5,113 nucleotides of DNA from Acidobacteria bacterium UBA7540 (lineage in GTDB: Bacteria; Acidobacteriota; Terriglobia; UBA7540), in contig DLMI01000102.1 in the NCBI GenBank assembly GCA_002478145.1, forward strand, positions 1 to 5,113. Reading direction: 5' to 3'. This document shows positions 1-5,113 of this stretch, in pieces. Both the position numbers and the translations under genes were made by a program. The notes below the pieces were generated by a model, which was not told where the DNA came from, made no database searches, and worked only from the letters and a program-made list of their open reading frames with translations. Each line of letters begins with the position of its first letter. The first letter of the stretch is position 1.

Positions 1-103
1 GAAGTAGTGCCGCCTTGAGATCCGCATTGCCGAGCTGCGCGCAAATGATACGCAGACGAGGCGCGAACTTCCATTCCAATCCCAGGCGGCGCAAGCGGGA
101 CAT
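1..103 (-). CDS. Possible N-terminal fragment of an unidentified leftward gene (weak)
   Basis: Reading leftward from an ATG at 103-101, 34 codons stay open to the window edge, beginning MSRLRRLGLEWKFAPRL. An in-frame stop at 115-113 limits the start. About 70% of codons end in G or C, similar to the real genes here. Against it: no good Shine-Dalgarno sequence precedes the ATG. Another minus frame, starting from an ATG at 132-130 with GAGGAG 10 bases upstream, is also open to the edge, and so is one plus frame, so openness proves little over 100 bases. I recognise no family. If real, this gene would be divergent from the aldehyde dehydrogenase and share its upstream region. Confidence 0.2.
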   Translation of the reverse strand, partial: MSRLRRLGLEWKFAPRLRIICAQLGNADLKAALL

Positions 104-141
104 GAAAGGGGATTACACGCCCCATTGCACATTCACAAGCC

Positions 142-167
142 GCTCCTCTGAATCCCCGCTCCTGAAT
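142..167. repeat. Short CTCCTGAAT-type repeat patch
   Basis: GCTCCT occurs at 142-147 and again at 158-163, each followed closely by a TGAAT element. The 9-mer CTCCTGAAT at 159-167 recurs exactly at 2036-2044, inside the repeat region on the other side of the aldehyde dehydrogenase gene. No function is evident. It may be a degenerate remnant of the same intergenic repeat family. Confidence 0.45.
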
Positions 168-185
168 TCTATAGTTTTGCAGTTG

Positions 186-205
186 ACACGTGGCTAGCCA
201 TGTGT
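186..205. promoter_or_regulatory. Candidate operator: 20-bp near-perfect palindrome
   Basis: The two 10-base arms are inverted copies except for one pair (190 and 201). The central ten bases, TGGCTAGCCA, are fully palindromic. GTTGAC occurs as a direct repeat on its edges, at 182-187 and 204-209, 22 bases (about two helical turns) apart. The palindrome centre, 195.5, is about 61 bases upstream of the start point predicted from the promoter at 222-250. That is a classic position for an activator acting from upstream (class I). A dimeric transcription factor site is inferred; the regulator is not identifiable from the site alone. Confidence 0.45.
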
Positions 206-221
206 TGACCTTCCCCGGTGC

Positions 222-250
222 TTGAAGCCCTCGCCGACGTTTGCTATAGT
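222..250 (+). promoter_or_regulatory. Predicted housekeeping sigma promoter for the aldehyde dehydrogenase gene
   Basis: TTGAAG (222-227, four of six matches to TTGACA) is followed after exactly 17 bases by TATAGT (245-250, five of six matches to TATAAT). A TG at 242-243 one base before it makes an extended -10. Transcription would start near 257, giving a leader of about 148 bases before the ATG at 405. Seen in sequence; activity is inferred. Confidence 0.55.
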
Positions 251-268
251 TTCCCGTCTGTTGTTAAA

Positions 269-326
269 GGTAGGTCGTAGATGATAGGTAGTCGGTGGAG
301 TCAAACATCCGTCCCTACCGACTATC
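269..326 (+). promoter_or_regulatory. 5' leader hairpin of the aldehyde dehydrogenase mRNA, with GGTAGGT repeat
   Basis: Bases 287-298 can pair continuously with 315-326 in RNA: twelve pairs, two of them G-U, around a 16-base loop. The core TAGTCGGT/ACCGACTA (289-296 with 317-324) is a perfect 8-base match. The left arm continues upstream into a GGTAGGT element at 269-275, the unit that is also repeated just after the gene's stop codon. The hairpin lies inside the predicted leader about 65 bases before the ribosome binding site and has no U-tract, so it is not an ordinary terminator. A stabilising or regulatory role is possible, as is simple descent from a repeat. Confidence 0.4.
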
Positions 327-390
327 CATTACATTCGACCTGCACATTCAACTCGCGGATGACTCGGCTTCCGGCCTTCGCGGGCTTCAT

Positions 391-396
391 GGAGGA
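391..396 (+). promoter_or_regulatory. Ribosome binding site of the aldehyde dehydrogenase gene
   Basis: GGAGGA ends eight bases before the ATG at 405-407, the usual spacing. This fixes the start, since the ATG at 389 overlaps the site itself and is in another frame. Confidence 0.8.
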
Positions 397-404
397 ACGG
401 GAAA

Positions 405-1904
405 ATGGCGCCCCCAAAAGTCTTCAAGAACTACATCAATGGTGAGTGGGTTTCGTCGGCAAGCGGGCACACTTTTGATAACGTCAACCCCGCCAACACG
501 CACGAATTGGTCGGCATATTCCAGAAGTCCAACCAGCAGGATGTTGATAACGCCATTCAAGCCGCGAAAGAAGCGTACAAATCCTGGCGGCTTACCCCGC
601 CTCCCAAGCGGGGCGAGATTCTTTATCGGGCCGCACGTTTGCTCGTGGAACGAAAGGAAGGCTACGCCGAGCAGATGACGCGCGAAATGGGGAAGATCCT
701 GGAGGAAACCCGCGGCGACATTCAGGAAGCCATTGACATGACCTACTATATGGCAGGCGAGGGCCGGCGGCTCTTCGGACAAACCACCACTTCCGAATTG
801 CTCAACAAGTTCTGCATGTGGGTGCGCAGCCCGATCGGCGTGTGCGCGCTGCTCACGCCGTGGAATTTTCCCATGGCCATTCCCTCCTGGAAAGTCATGC
901 CGGCACTCATCTGCGGCAATACGGTAGTGATGAAGCCCGCTACGGACACCCCGCTCTCGATGTACAACCTGGTTCAGACGCTGGAAGAAGCCGGAATTCC
1001 GCGCGGGGTGGCGAACTTCGTTACGGGAAGCGGCGCCGAGGTCGGAACTGCTTTGATGGCCCATGACGATGTCCGCGTGGTTTCCTTCACGGGCTCAACC
1101 GAAGTGGGAAAAAAGGTAGCCGAGGCTTGTGCGGGCACCTTCAAACACTCCTGCCTCGAGATGGGCGGCAAGAACATCATCATGGTGATGGAGGACGCAA
1201 ACCTGGGGCTCGCGGTGGAGGGCGCTCTCTGGGGCGGCTTCGGGACCGCCGGGCAGCGTTGCACCGCCTCCAGCCGCATCGCAGTTCACAAGGAAGTGTA
1301 CAAGGACTTCCTCGAGAAGTTCGTGGCGCGTGCGCGCGCTCTGAAAGTCGGCAATGGCCTTGACCCGACTGTGCACATGGGGCCTCTTATCAACGAGAAC
1401 CAATTAAAGACCGTCGAGAAATACGTTGAGATTGGGAAGAACGAAGGCGCCAAGCTGCTTTGCGGCGGCCAGCGCCTGGCGGGCGGCGACTACGATTGCG
1501 GCTGGTTCTACAGCCCCACCATTTTCGGCGATTGCGATCCCAAAATGCGAATTTGCCGCGACGAGATCTTTGGTCCCGTCGTCTCCATCATCCCCTGCTC
1601 GAGCCTCGAGGAGGCCATTGAAATCGGTAACGGAGTAGTCTACGGGCTTTCCTCGTCCATCTACACCCGAAACGTCAACCGCGCCTTCCAGGCCATGCGT
1701 GATATGGAGACCGGCATTTTTTACGTCAACGCTCCTACCATCGGCGCCGAAACTCATTTGCCTTTTGGCGGCACCAAGCAGACAGGCAACGGCCACCGCG
1801 AAGCTGCCACCGCCGCGCTGGATTTCTATTCTGAGTGGAAAGCTGTCTACGTGGATTACAGCGACAGGTTGCAGCGCGCGCAAATTGATTCGTCAGACCG
1901 GTAG
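405..1904 (+). CDS. NAD(P)+-dependent aldehyde dehydrogenase (semialdehyde dehydrogenase-like)
   Basis: This 499-residue protein is a full-length soluble member of the ALDH superfamily, which oxidises aldehydes to carboxylic acids through a cysteine thiohemiacetal. Visible landmarks: N154 in TPWNFP (oxyanion hole), K177 in VVMKPAT (cofactor binding), FTGSTEVG at 228-235 (Rossmann loop), general base E252 in LEMGGKN, nucleophile C286 in GQRCTAS, and E387 in DEIFGP (nicotinamide ribose contact). All key residues are intact. Position K+3 is T180, where strictly NAD-dependent ALDHs usually have Glu, so NADP+ use is plausible. The overall pattern, including the [17 protein letters not shown] segment near 440-456, recalls bacterial alpha-ketoglutaric or succinic semialdehyde dehydrogenases and YcbD-like enzymes. 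The substrate cannot be settled from sequence. The gene stands alone with its own promoter. Its TAG stop lies inside the downstream repeat arm. Confidence 0.95.
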   Translation: MAPPKVFKNYINGEWVSSASGHTFDNVNPANTHELVGIFQKSNQQDVDNAIQAAKEAYKSWRLTPPPKRGEILYRAARLLVERKEGYAEQMTREMGKILEETRGDIQEAIDMTYYMAGEGRRLFGQTTTSELLNKFCMWVRSPIGVCALLTPWNFPMAIPSWKVMPALICGNTVVMKPATDTPLSMYNLVQTLEEAGIPRGVANFVTGSGAEVGTALMAHDDVRVVSFTGSTEVGKKVAEACAGTFKHSCLEMGGKNIIMVMEDANLGLAVEGALWGGFGTAGQRCTASSRIAVHKEVYKDFLEKFVARARALKVGNGLDPTVHMGPLINENQLKTVEKYVEIGKNEGAKLLCGGQRLAGGDYDCGWFYSPTIFGDCDPKMRICRDEIFGPVVSIIPCSSLEEAIEIGNGVVYGLSSSIYTRNVNRAFQAMRDMETGIFYVNAPTIGAETHLPFGGTKQTGNGHREAATAALDFYSEWKAVYVDYSDRLQRAQIDSSDR

Positions 1905-1943
1905 GTGGTAGGTGGGGAAAAGACGGTAGGTGGAATGTGGGGG
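1900..1943 (+). repeat. GGTAGGT heptamer copies and G-rich tract
   Basis: GGTAGGT occurs at 1900-1906, directly again at 1907-1913, and once more at 1925-1931, where it is followed by the related GGAATGT (1932-1938). The tract ends in runs of four and five G (1914-1917 and 1939-1943). The many closely spaced GG runs give potential for a two-tier G-quadruplex on the plus strand or its RNA. Confidence 0.6.
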
Positions 1944-1954
1944 AAAAACAGCGG

Positions 1955-1982
1955 ACTGCTTACTGCCTACTGCTTACTGCCT
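1955..1982 (+). repeat. Tandem heptamer array ACTGCYT x4
   Basis: Four contiguous 7-base units alternate ACTGCTT, ACTGCCT, ACTGCTT, ACTGCCT. Equivalently, this is an exact 14-base tandem duplication (1955-1968 and 1969-1982). It is non-coding and lies between the convergent genes. Seen directly in the sequence. Confidence 0.85.
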
Positions 1983-2023
1983 AAGGGCGGGACCTGCGCT
2001 ACGATTGGTGCTGTCTCCTGGCA

Positions 2024-2044
2024 CCTGAATCCTGACTCCTGAAT
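2024..2044 (+). repeat. Tandem heptamer array CCTGAMT x3
   Basis: Three contiguous 7-base units: CCTGAAT, CCTGACT, CCTGAAT, followed by a partial CCT. They share the 7-base period of the neighbouring arrays but have a different unit sequence. Part of it (CTCCTGAAT) recurs upstream of the dehydrogenase gene at 159-167. Confidence 0.75.
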
Positions 2045-2058
2045 CCTTCTCTTGCCAC

Positions 2059-2072
2059 ACCTACCACCTACC
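2059..2072 (+). repeat. ACCTACC x2, inverted partner of the GGTAGGT copies
   Basis: Two contiguous ACCTACC units are the reverse complement of the GGTAGGT pair at 1900-1913 and form most of the right inverted arm of the intergenic element. Confidence 0.75.
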
Positions 2073-2074
2073 GT

Positions 2075-2656
2075 TTATGGTTGAGGCCCTGCCGCAGGCG
2101 GGTACTGCTGGGTGTCCGGAGTGGCGGGAGTGTCGCTGACTGTATCGGCGCCGGCCCTGGCTCCACTACTGGCATCCAGGTCTGCCGGCAGGGGATGGGG
2201 GCCAAGACCGAGTTTCATCAGGGATTTTGCCTCAGGAAGGCCCGTCACCGGGAACCCGTGATCGGCTTGGTAGCGTCGCATCGCCTCGCGCGTCTGATCG
2301 TCCCAGCGGCCATTTGGTTGTGCATTCAAGTAGCCTGCCTGGGCCAAGGCTTGTTGAATTTCTTGAATACGTTCCGGCTCCGGACGCAACTGTGCACGCC
2401 GCCGCCGCGCCGCGGCGGCTCGCTTGGCCTTGGAAGAAACGTGGCGTGTCGCGGAGTGGTGCGCGGACCGCTGCTGGCCCGTGCTAGCAGAGGCCCTATG
2501 CGTACTGTGCTTGGGGGGCGTGTTGGACTTCTGCTTCGCCGTGCTAGCGCTTTTCCGTGGCGTGGTGGTGTCAGCGGGTAACTGGACCGGCAATATCCAC
2601 ACCAGCATGCCAAGGAGCAGTAGTCTTGTGAAGGTTTTCTTATTCCAGTGTTTCAA
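2075..2656 (-). CDS. Small exported protein with a C-terminal peptidoglycan-binding domain
   Basis: With a TTG start at 2656-2654 the protein has 193 residues. Residues 1-28 form a secretion signal or membrane anchor: basic MKHWNKK, then a hydrophobic stretch at about 11-27. Residues 29-93 are a low-complexity linker rich in Ser, Thr, Ala, Lys, Arg and His, with an RRRR run, containing two SAST motifs. Residues about 94-152 match the peptidoglycan-binding type 1 fold (PF01471-like), with IQEIQQALAQAGY, NGRWDDQTREAMRRYQ and the TG.P ending. The tail (153-193) is rich in Pro, Ala and Asp. No catalytic domain is visible, so it probably only binds cell wall. The start was chosen for its good Shine-Dalgarno and because it puts the signal at the N-terminus. 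The gene begins 19 bases after the HtrA stop, so co-transcription is likely. A link to HtrA function is inference. Confidence 0.8.
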   Translation of the reverse strand: MKHWNKKTFTRLLLLGMLVWILPVQLPADTTTPRKSASTAKQKSNTPPKHSTHRASASTGQQRSAHHSATRHVSSKAKRAAAARRRRAQLRPEPERIQEIQQALAQAGYLNAQPNGRWDDQTREAMRRYQADHGFPVTGLPEAKSLMKLGLGPHPLPADLDASSGARAGADTVSDTPATPDTQQYPPAAGPQP

Positions 2657-2669
2657 CTTCCGTTTCCTC
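2654..2669 (-). promoter_or_regulatory. Ribosome binding site and TTG start of the peptidoglycan-binding protein
   Basis: On the minus strand GAGGA (2669-2665) precedes a TTG codon (2656-2654) by eight bases. No suitable ATG or GTG lies nearby. The next in-frame TTG upstream (2737) would overlap the protease gene and place 27 basic residues ahead of the signal, so it is less likely. Confidence 0.65.
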
Positions 2670-2675
2670 AGTCCC

Positions 2676-4241
2676 TTACGGCAGGCGATCCGCAAGGAAC
2701 AGGGTGGTAAACGAGTGCGGGCCGCTGCCTCGTGCAATAAGCAGCAGCACGTCCTCCCCGGATTTCAGGGAAGATTGTATGCGGTTGAAGTCCTCTGCTG
2801 AAGCGACCGCATGATGGTTGATGCCCAGAATGATATCGCCATGCTGAACGCCCAAGTCGGAAGCGAATCCGCCCGGCTGGACGTTCATCACCAGGATTCC
2901 CTGTTGGCTGTCCAGATGGAGTTTATCAGCGAGCTCCTGGGCCTGCTCGCGCGTCAGGCTCTTTACTGCTATCCCGAGGACGCCCGAGCTTCCCTCCGCA
3001 GGAGTTTCCTCGCCCTCGTTTCCAGGACCTTCGCGCAATTCGGCAACGATCTTATTACGGTCGCCCACCTCGACGTCGGTGGTCAGCGGTTTTCTGTCGC
3101 GAAGGTATTCCACGCGGAGCTTCTTGCCAATTTCGGTGTCCGAGACGATAGCCACCAACTCGTCCGCGTTCTTGATAGGTTTCCCGTCGACGCTCAAGAT
3201 GACATCCCCGCGCTTCAACCCAGCGCGCTCGGCAGGGCTGCCTGCTTCCACGACATTAATGACGATGCCGTGATCAGTTCCGAAGCTTCTCAGTAAGGCC
3301 GGATTGTTTTGGCTATAAAACTGAACACCGATGGCGCCGCGCCGCACGCTGCCCGAGGTAATAAGAGCGTTGTAGACCTTTCGGGCCGTATTGGAGGGAA
3401 TGGCAAAACATATGCCATCATAGGTACCCCGTTGCGTGGCGATAGCCGTGTTAATCCCAATCACCTGCCCCGCGAGATTGACCAGCGGCCCACCGCTGTT
3501 GCCGGGATTGATCGCCGCATCCGTCTGGATGAAGCGCTTGAACTGCCCCTGCACTCCACCCTCGATGTCGCGTCCCTTGGCGCTCACGATACCGGCGGTT
3601 ACCGTAGAATCCAAACCGAAAGGACTGCCGATTGCTAACACCCAATCGCCAACTCGCATGGCGTCAGAATCGCCAAATGGGGCAGCCGTCAGCGGCTTGT
3701 CCGTGTCAATCTTGATAATCGCAAGGTCCGTCCATTGATCGGAGCCGATGATCTTAGCCTTGTACCTGGTACTGTCGTCTCCGTGCAGGGATACGTTGAT
3801 CCGATCAACGGGTTTATCCTCATCATTCTGCGTAACCACGTGATAGTTCGTTAGGATGTAGCCATTCGTACTTAGGATAACTCCGGAACCTAGACTTTGT
3901 TGCCTGAGATCCCCCAATGGGGCGCCGGGCGATTCGAAGAACTTGTCGAAGAAATCACCGAAGGGTGTCTCATCGGGCCCGCGAAAGCGTCGGCGGGCGA
4001 CGCGAACCGTGCTCTCGGTGTTAATGTTCACGACGGCAGGCGCGAGGGCATCCGCAACCTGGGCAAAGGAGCTTGATAGCTCTGCGGGTGAAGGAGGAGG
4101 AAGCGGCTTGGCGTCCCGAGCCACGGGCGAACTTCGGGCGGCACGCACACCTTGGGAAACCACCGTGCCGATCAAGATTCCCATCCCCAGCGTCACGACG
4201 ACTACGACCGCCGGGAAAAACTTATGTCCGCTTGTGCTCAT
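2676..4241 (-). CDS. htrA: Do-family (HtrA/DegP-like) periplasmic serine protease with two PDZ domains
   Basis: A 521-residue envelope quality-control protease that degrades or holds misfolded exported proteins. Residues about 8-29 (FFPAVVVVVTLGMGILIG) form a signal peptide or N-terminal anchor, followed by a Pro/Ala/Ser-rich stretch. The trypsin-like domain spans about 55-295 with an intact triad: H134 in TNYHVV, D172 in WTDLAIIKID and S249 in NPGNSGGPL. PDZ1 covers about 300-395 (IGVQF, GSPAERAGLKRGDVILSVDG) and PDZ2 about 417-517 (LGIAVKSL, DLGVQHGDIILGINH). A short acidic, Gly/Glu-rich linker (403-418) separates them. Length and order fit the DegP/DegQ/MucD family; which paralogue it is cannot be told. 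The start at 4241 was chosen for its strong ribosome binding site. The in-frame ATG at 4286 lies at or before the predicted transcript start. The peptidoglycan-binding protein gene follows after 19 bases. Confidence 0.96.
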   Translation of the reverse strand: MSTSGHKFFPAVVVVVTLGMGILIGTVVSQGVRAARSSPVARDAKPLPPPSPAELSSSFAQVADALAPAVVNINTESTVRVARRRFRGPDETPFGDFFDKFFESPGAPLGDLRQQSLGSGVILSTNGYILTNYHVVTQNDEDKPVDRINVSLHGDDSTRYKAKIIGSDQWTDLAIIKIDTDKPLTAAPFGDSDAMRVGDWVLAIGSPFGLDSTVTAGIVSAKGRDIEGGVQGQFKRFIQTDAAINPGNSGGPLVNLAGQVIGINTAIATQRGTYDGICFAIPSNTARKVYNALITSGSVRRGAIGVQFYSQNNPALLRSFGTDHGIVINVVEAGSPAERAGLKRGDVILSVDGKPIKNADELVAIVSDTEIGKKLRVEYLRDRKPLTTDVEVGDRNKIVAELREGPGNEGEETPAEGSSGVLGIAVKSLTREQAQELADKLHLDSQQGILVMNVQPGGFASDLGVQHGDIILGINHHAVASAEDFNRIQSSLKSGEDVLLLIARGSGPHSFTTLFLADRLP

Positions 4242-4248
4242 TCCGCTT

Positions 4249-4256
4249 CCCCTCCC
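4249..4256 (-). promoter_or_regulatory. Ribosome binding site of the HtrA gene
   Basis: GGGAGGGG (4256-4249 on the minus strand) ends seven bases before the ATG at 4241-4239. This decides for the shorter, 521-residue form of the protein. Confidence 0.75.
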
Positions 4257-4283
4257 AACGCCCGCACCGTTCTTCAGGGGGCG

Positions 4284-4313
4284 CATATATCCATTATAGC
4301 ATCACTGTGTCAA
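4284..4313 (-). promoter_or_regulatory. Predicted promoter of the htrA - peptidoglycan-binding protein unit
   Basis: On the minus strand there is a perfect -35 hexamer, TTGACA (4313-4308), and a perfect -10 hexamer, TATAAT (4298-4293), but only nine bases separate them, so they cannot work as one pair. Either TTGACA pairs with TATATG (4289-4284) at 18 bases, or TATAAT acts with a poor -35. Both readings put the transcript start at about 4277-4286, some 35-45 bases upstream of the HtrA ATG. The region lies in the 131-bp gap after the transporter gene, so the protease need not depend on readthrough. Confidence 0.5.
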
Positions 4314-4372
4314 CGAACTCCTGCGTACTTTTGACGAAGGTATTCGCTCTCTGGTAACCGTTCATCCCACAG

Positions 4373-5113
4373 CTAGCCTTCCACGGGGGAAGGCAGGCTG
4401 CCACCCCAAATCTCCGAAATCACCATGCCCGCCAGAATCAGTCCCGAGCCCAGCAGCACCCTGCCTCCAAAGTGTTCCCCAATCACCAGCCAGGAAGAGA
4501 GTGCAGCAAACACAGGCTCCAGGGCAAAGATCAGCGCCGTGTGTGCGGCTGGGGTGTATTGTTGGGCCCAATTCTGAACAGAGAAAGCTACCCCAGTTGC
4601 CAGCACGGCCGTTACCAGGATTGCCCCGACCAGCCGGCCGGTCAAATGCAGGGTTTGATCCGGCACAAATGGAAGCGCGCCTAATGAGAGCAAACCGACC
4701 ACCAGAACCTGCACAGGCACGAGATGGAGAAATGAAAACTTCTTCGTATAGTGCCCCACGAGGACGATATGAACCGCAAAAGAAAGTGCACCCGCCAGCG
4801 TAAGTAGGTCGCCCCTGTTCACCGCTGCCACGCCTGAGGGGGCAACCAGGAGATAGATCCCGAAAAGTCCCAAGACTCCCCCAACGAGGGTCGCAGAGGC
4901 CATTCTAAAACCGGAGAGCATCATAATCACCGGCACCAGGATCACACTGAAACCAGTGAGGAACGCGCTTTTCGAGGGCGTGGTATATATCAGGCCCCAG
5001 GTCTGAAAGAGGTATCCTGCGAACAGGAATAGTCCCAGGATTGAACCGGGAAGGATGGTAGCCCGATTCACCTGCCCTCGCCCCAGGATTGCTATACAGA
5101 GCGTCTTAAGTAA
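4373..5113 (-). CDS. DMT-superfamily (EamA) inner-membrane transporter, N-terminus outside the window
   Basis: The reading frame is open to the window's right edge, giving 246 visible codons ending in TAG. The GTG at 5071 could pose as a start, but 14 further in-frame codons precede it with no stop, and full EamA proteins have about 280-310 residues, so this is a partial gene. By eye there are eight hydrophobic segments, at about residues 20-40, 48-67, 73-92, 102-121, 129-149, 159-179, 190-211 and 218-234 of the visible part. Full family members have ten, so the first two are missing. Diagnostic segments are YTTPSKSAFLTGFSVILVP in the first EamA repeat and ALEPVFAALSSWLVIGE in the second. The family exports or imports small metabolites; the substrate is unknown. 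It is co-directional with htrA but separated by 131 bp. Confidence 0.9.
   Translation of the reverse strand, partial: LLKTLCIAILGRGQVNRATILPGSILGLFLFAGYLFQTWGLIYTTPSKSAFLTGFSVILVPVIMMLSGFRMASATLVGGVLGLFGIYLLVAPSGVAAVNRGDLLTLAGALSFAVHIVLVGHYTKKFSFLHLVPVQVLVVGLLSLGALPFVPDQTLHLTGRLVGAILVTAVLATGVAFSVQNWAQQYTPAAHTALIFALEPVFAALSSWLVIGEHFGGRVLLGSGLILAGMVISEIWGGSLPSPVEG

Larger units (their letters stand above)
1899..2073. repeat. 175-bp repeat-rich intergenic element with long inverted arms
   Basis: Bases 1899-1914 and 2058-2073 are perfect 16-base inverted copies. Allowing one mismatch, the arms extend to 19 bases (1899-1917 with 2055-2073). They enclose almost the whole gap between the two convergent genes. 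The left arm contains the dehydrogenase TAG stop (1902-1904) and the right arm ends one base before the complement of the next gene's TAA (2077-2075). Inside are several tandem arrays with a 7-base period. A target-site duplication was not seen. It could be a non-coding repeat element, or a pair of arms acting as a two-way transcript-end structure, although the 141-base loop and lack of a T-tract make a classical terminator unlikely. Confidence 0.6.

Noticed and set aside
183..188. Perfect TTGACA as the -35 of the dehydrogenase promoter
   Set aside because: No -10-like hexamer occurs 16-18 bases downstream. The TTGAAG/TATAGT pair at 222-250 has proper spacing and an extended -10.
387..1064. 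225-codon open frame on the minus strand opposite the aldehyde dehydrogenase
   Set aside because: It lies wholly antisense to a gene with every ALDH catalytic motif, its protein resembles no family I know, and such frames are expected opposite GC-rich genes. The same applies to 1404-1883 on the minus strand.
1955..2044. CRISPR-like array
   Set aside because: The units are only seven bases, contiguous, and have no unique spacers.
2403..2421. Near-perfect GC palindrome (nine-base arms around one base) as a regulatory site or terminator
   Set aside because: It lies inside the coding sequence for the Ala/Arg run of the peptidoglycan-binding protein and is explained by GCC/CGC codon repetition.
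2811..3296. 161-codon open frame on the plus strand opposite htrA
   Set aside because: It is antisense to the PDZ-coding part of htrA, has no recognisable domain or ribosome binding site, and is explained as a shadow frame.
4242..4286. Upstream ATG at 4286 as the htrA start, adding 15 residues
   Set aside because: It has no ribosome binding site, would overlap the promoter or transcript start, and the ATG at 4241 has a strong GGGAGGGG site and puts the hydrophobic segment near the N-terminus.
5069..5071. GTG at 5071 as the true start of the EamA transporter
   Set aside because: The frame stays open for 14 more codons to the window edge, and the family normally has two more membrane segments upstream, so the gene is cut by the window boundary.

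Overview
The window looks like ordinary chromosomal DNA of a GC-rich, Gram-negative-type bacterium. My best guess is Acidobacteriota. The reasons are a two-PDZ HtrA protease ending in a TLFLADRLP-type tail, moderately high GC with C/G-rich third positions, and intergenic DNA full of short GGTAGGT/ACTGCCT/CCTGAAT repeats of a style I associate with that phylum. This is an impression from memory, not a database result. There is no sign of phage, insertion sequence, plasmid, CRISPR array or RNA gene.

Layout, left to right. Bases 1-404 hold no secure gene. A weak leftward reading frame may run off the left edge, followed by a regulatory region: a 20-bp imperfect palindrome (186-205), an extended -10 promoter (222-250), a 12-bp leader hairpin (287-326) and a ribosome binding site. 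These lead into a rightward aldehyde dehydrogenase gene (405-1904). After it comes a 170-bp convergent intergenic region built almost wholly of short tandem repeats with a 7-base period and bounded by long inverted arms. On the minus strand, a Do-type (HtrA/DegP) periplasmic serine protease gene (4241-2676) is followed 19 bp later by a small exported protein with a peptidoglycan-binding domain (2656-2075), probably one transcription unit. Further upstream on the same strand is a DMT/EamA-family membrane transporter (from 5113 down to 4373) whose N-terminus lies outside the window.

How the genes fit together. The protease and the peptidoglycan-binding protein both act in the cell envelope and are arranged as an operon with its own promoter in the 131-bp gap after the transporter gene. 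The aldehyde dehydrogenase is a stand-alone enzyme gene with its own, probably regulated, promoter. Nothing adjacent identifies its substrate.

I did not find a previously undescribed multi-gene system. The most unusual parts are the non-coding ones: the 7-base-period repeats, their inverted arms (one of which supplies the dehydrogenase stop codon), related repeat patches upstream of the same gene, and the palindrome near -61.
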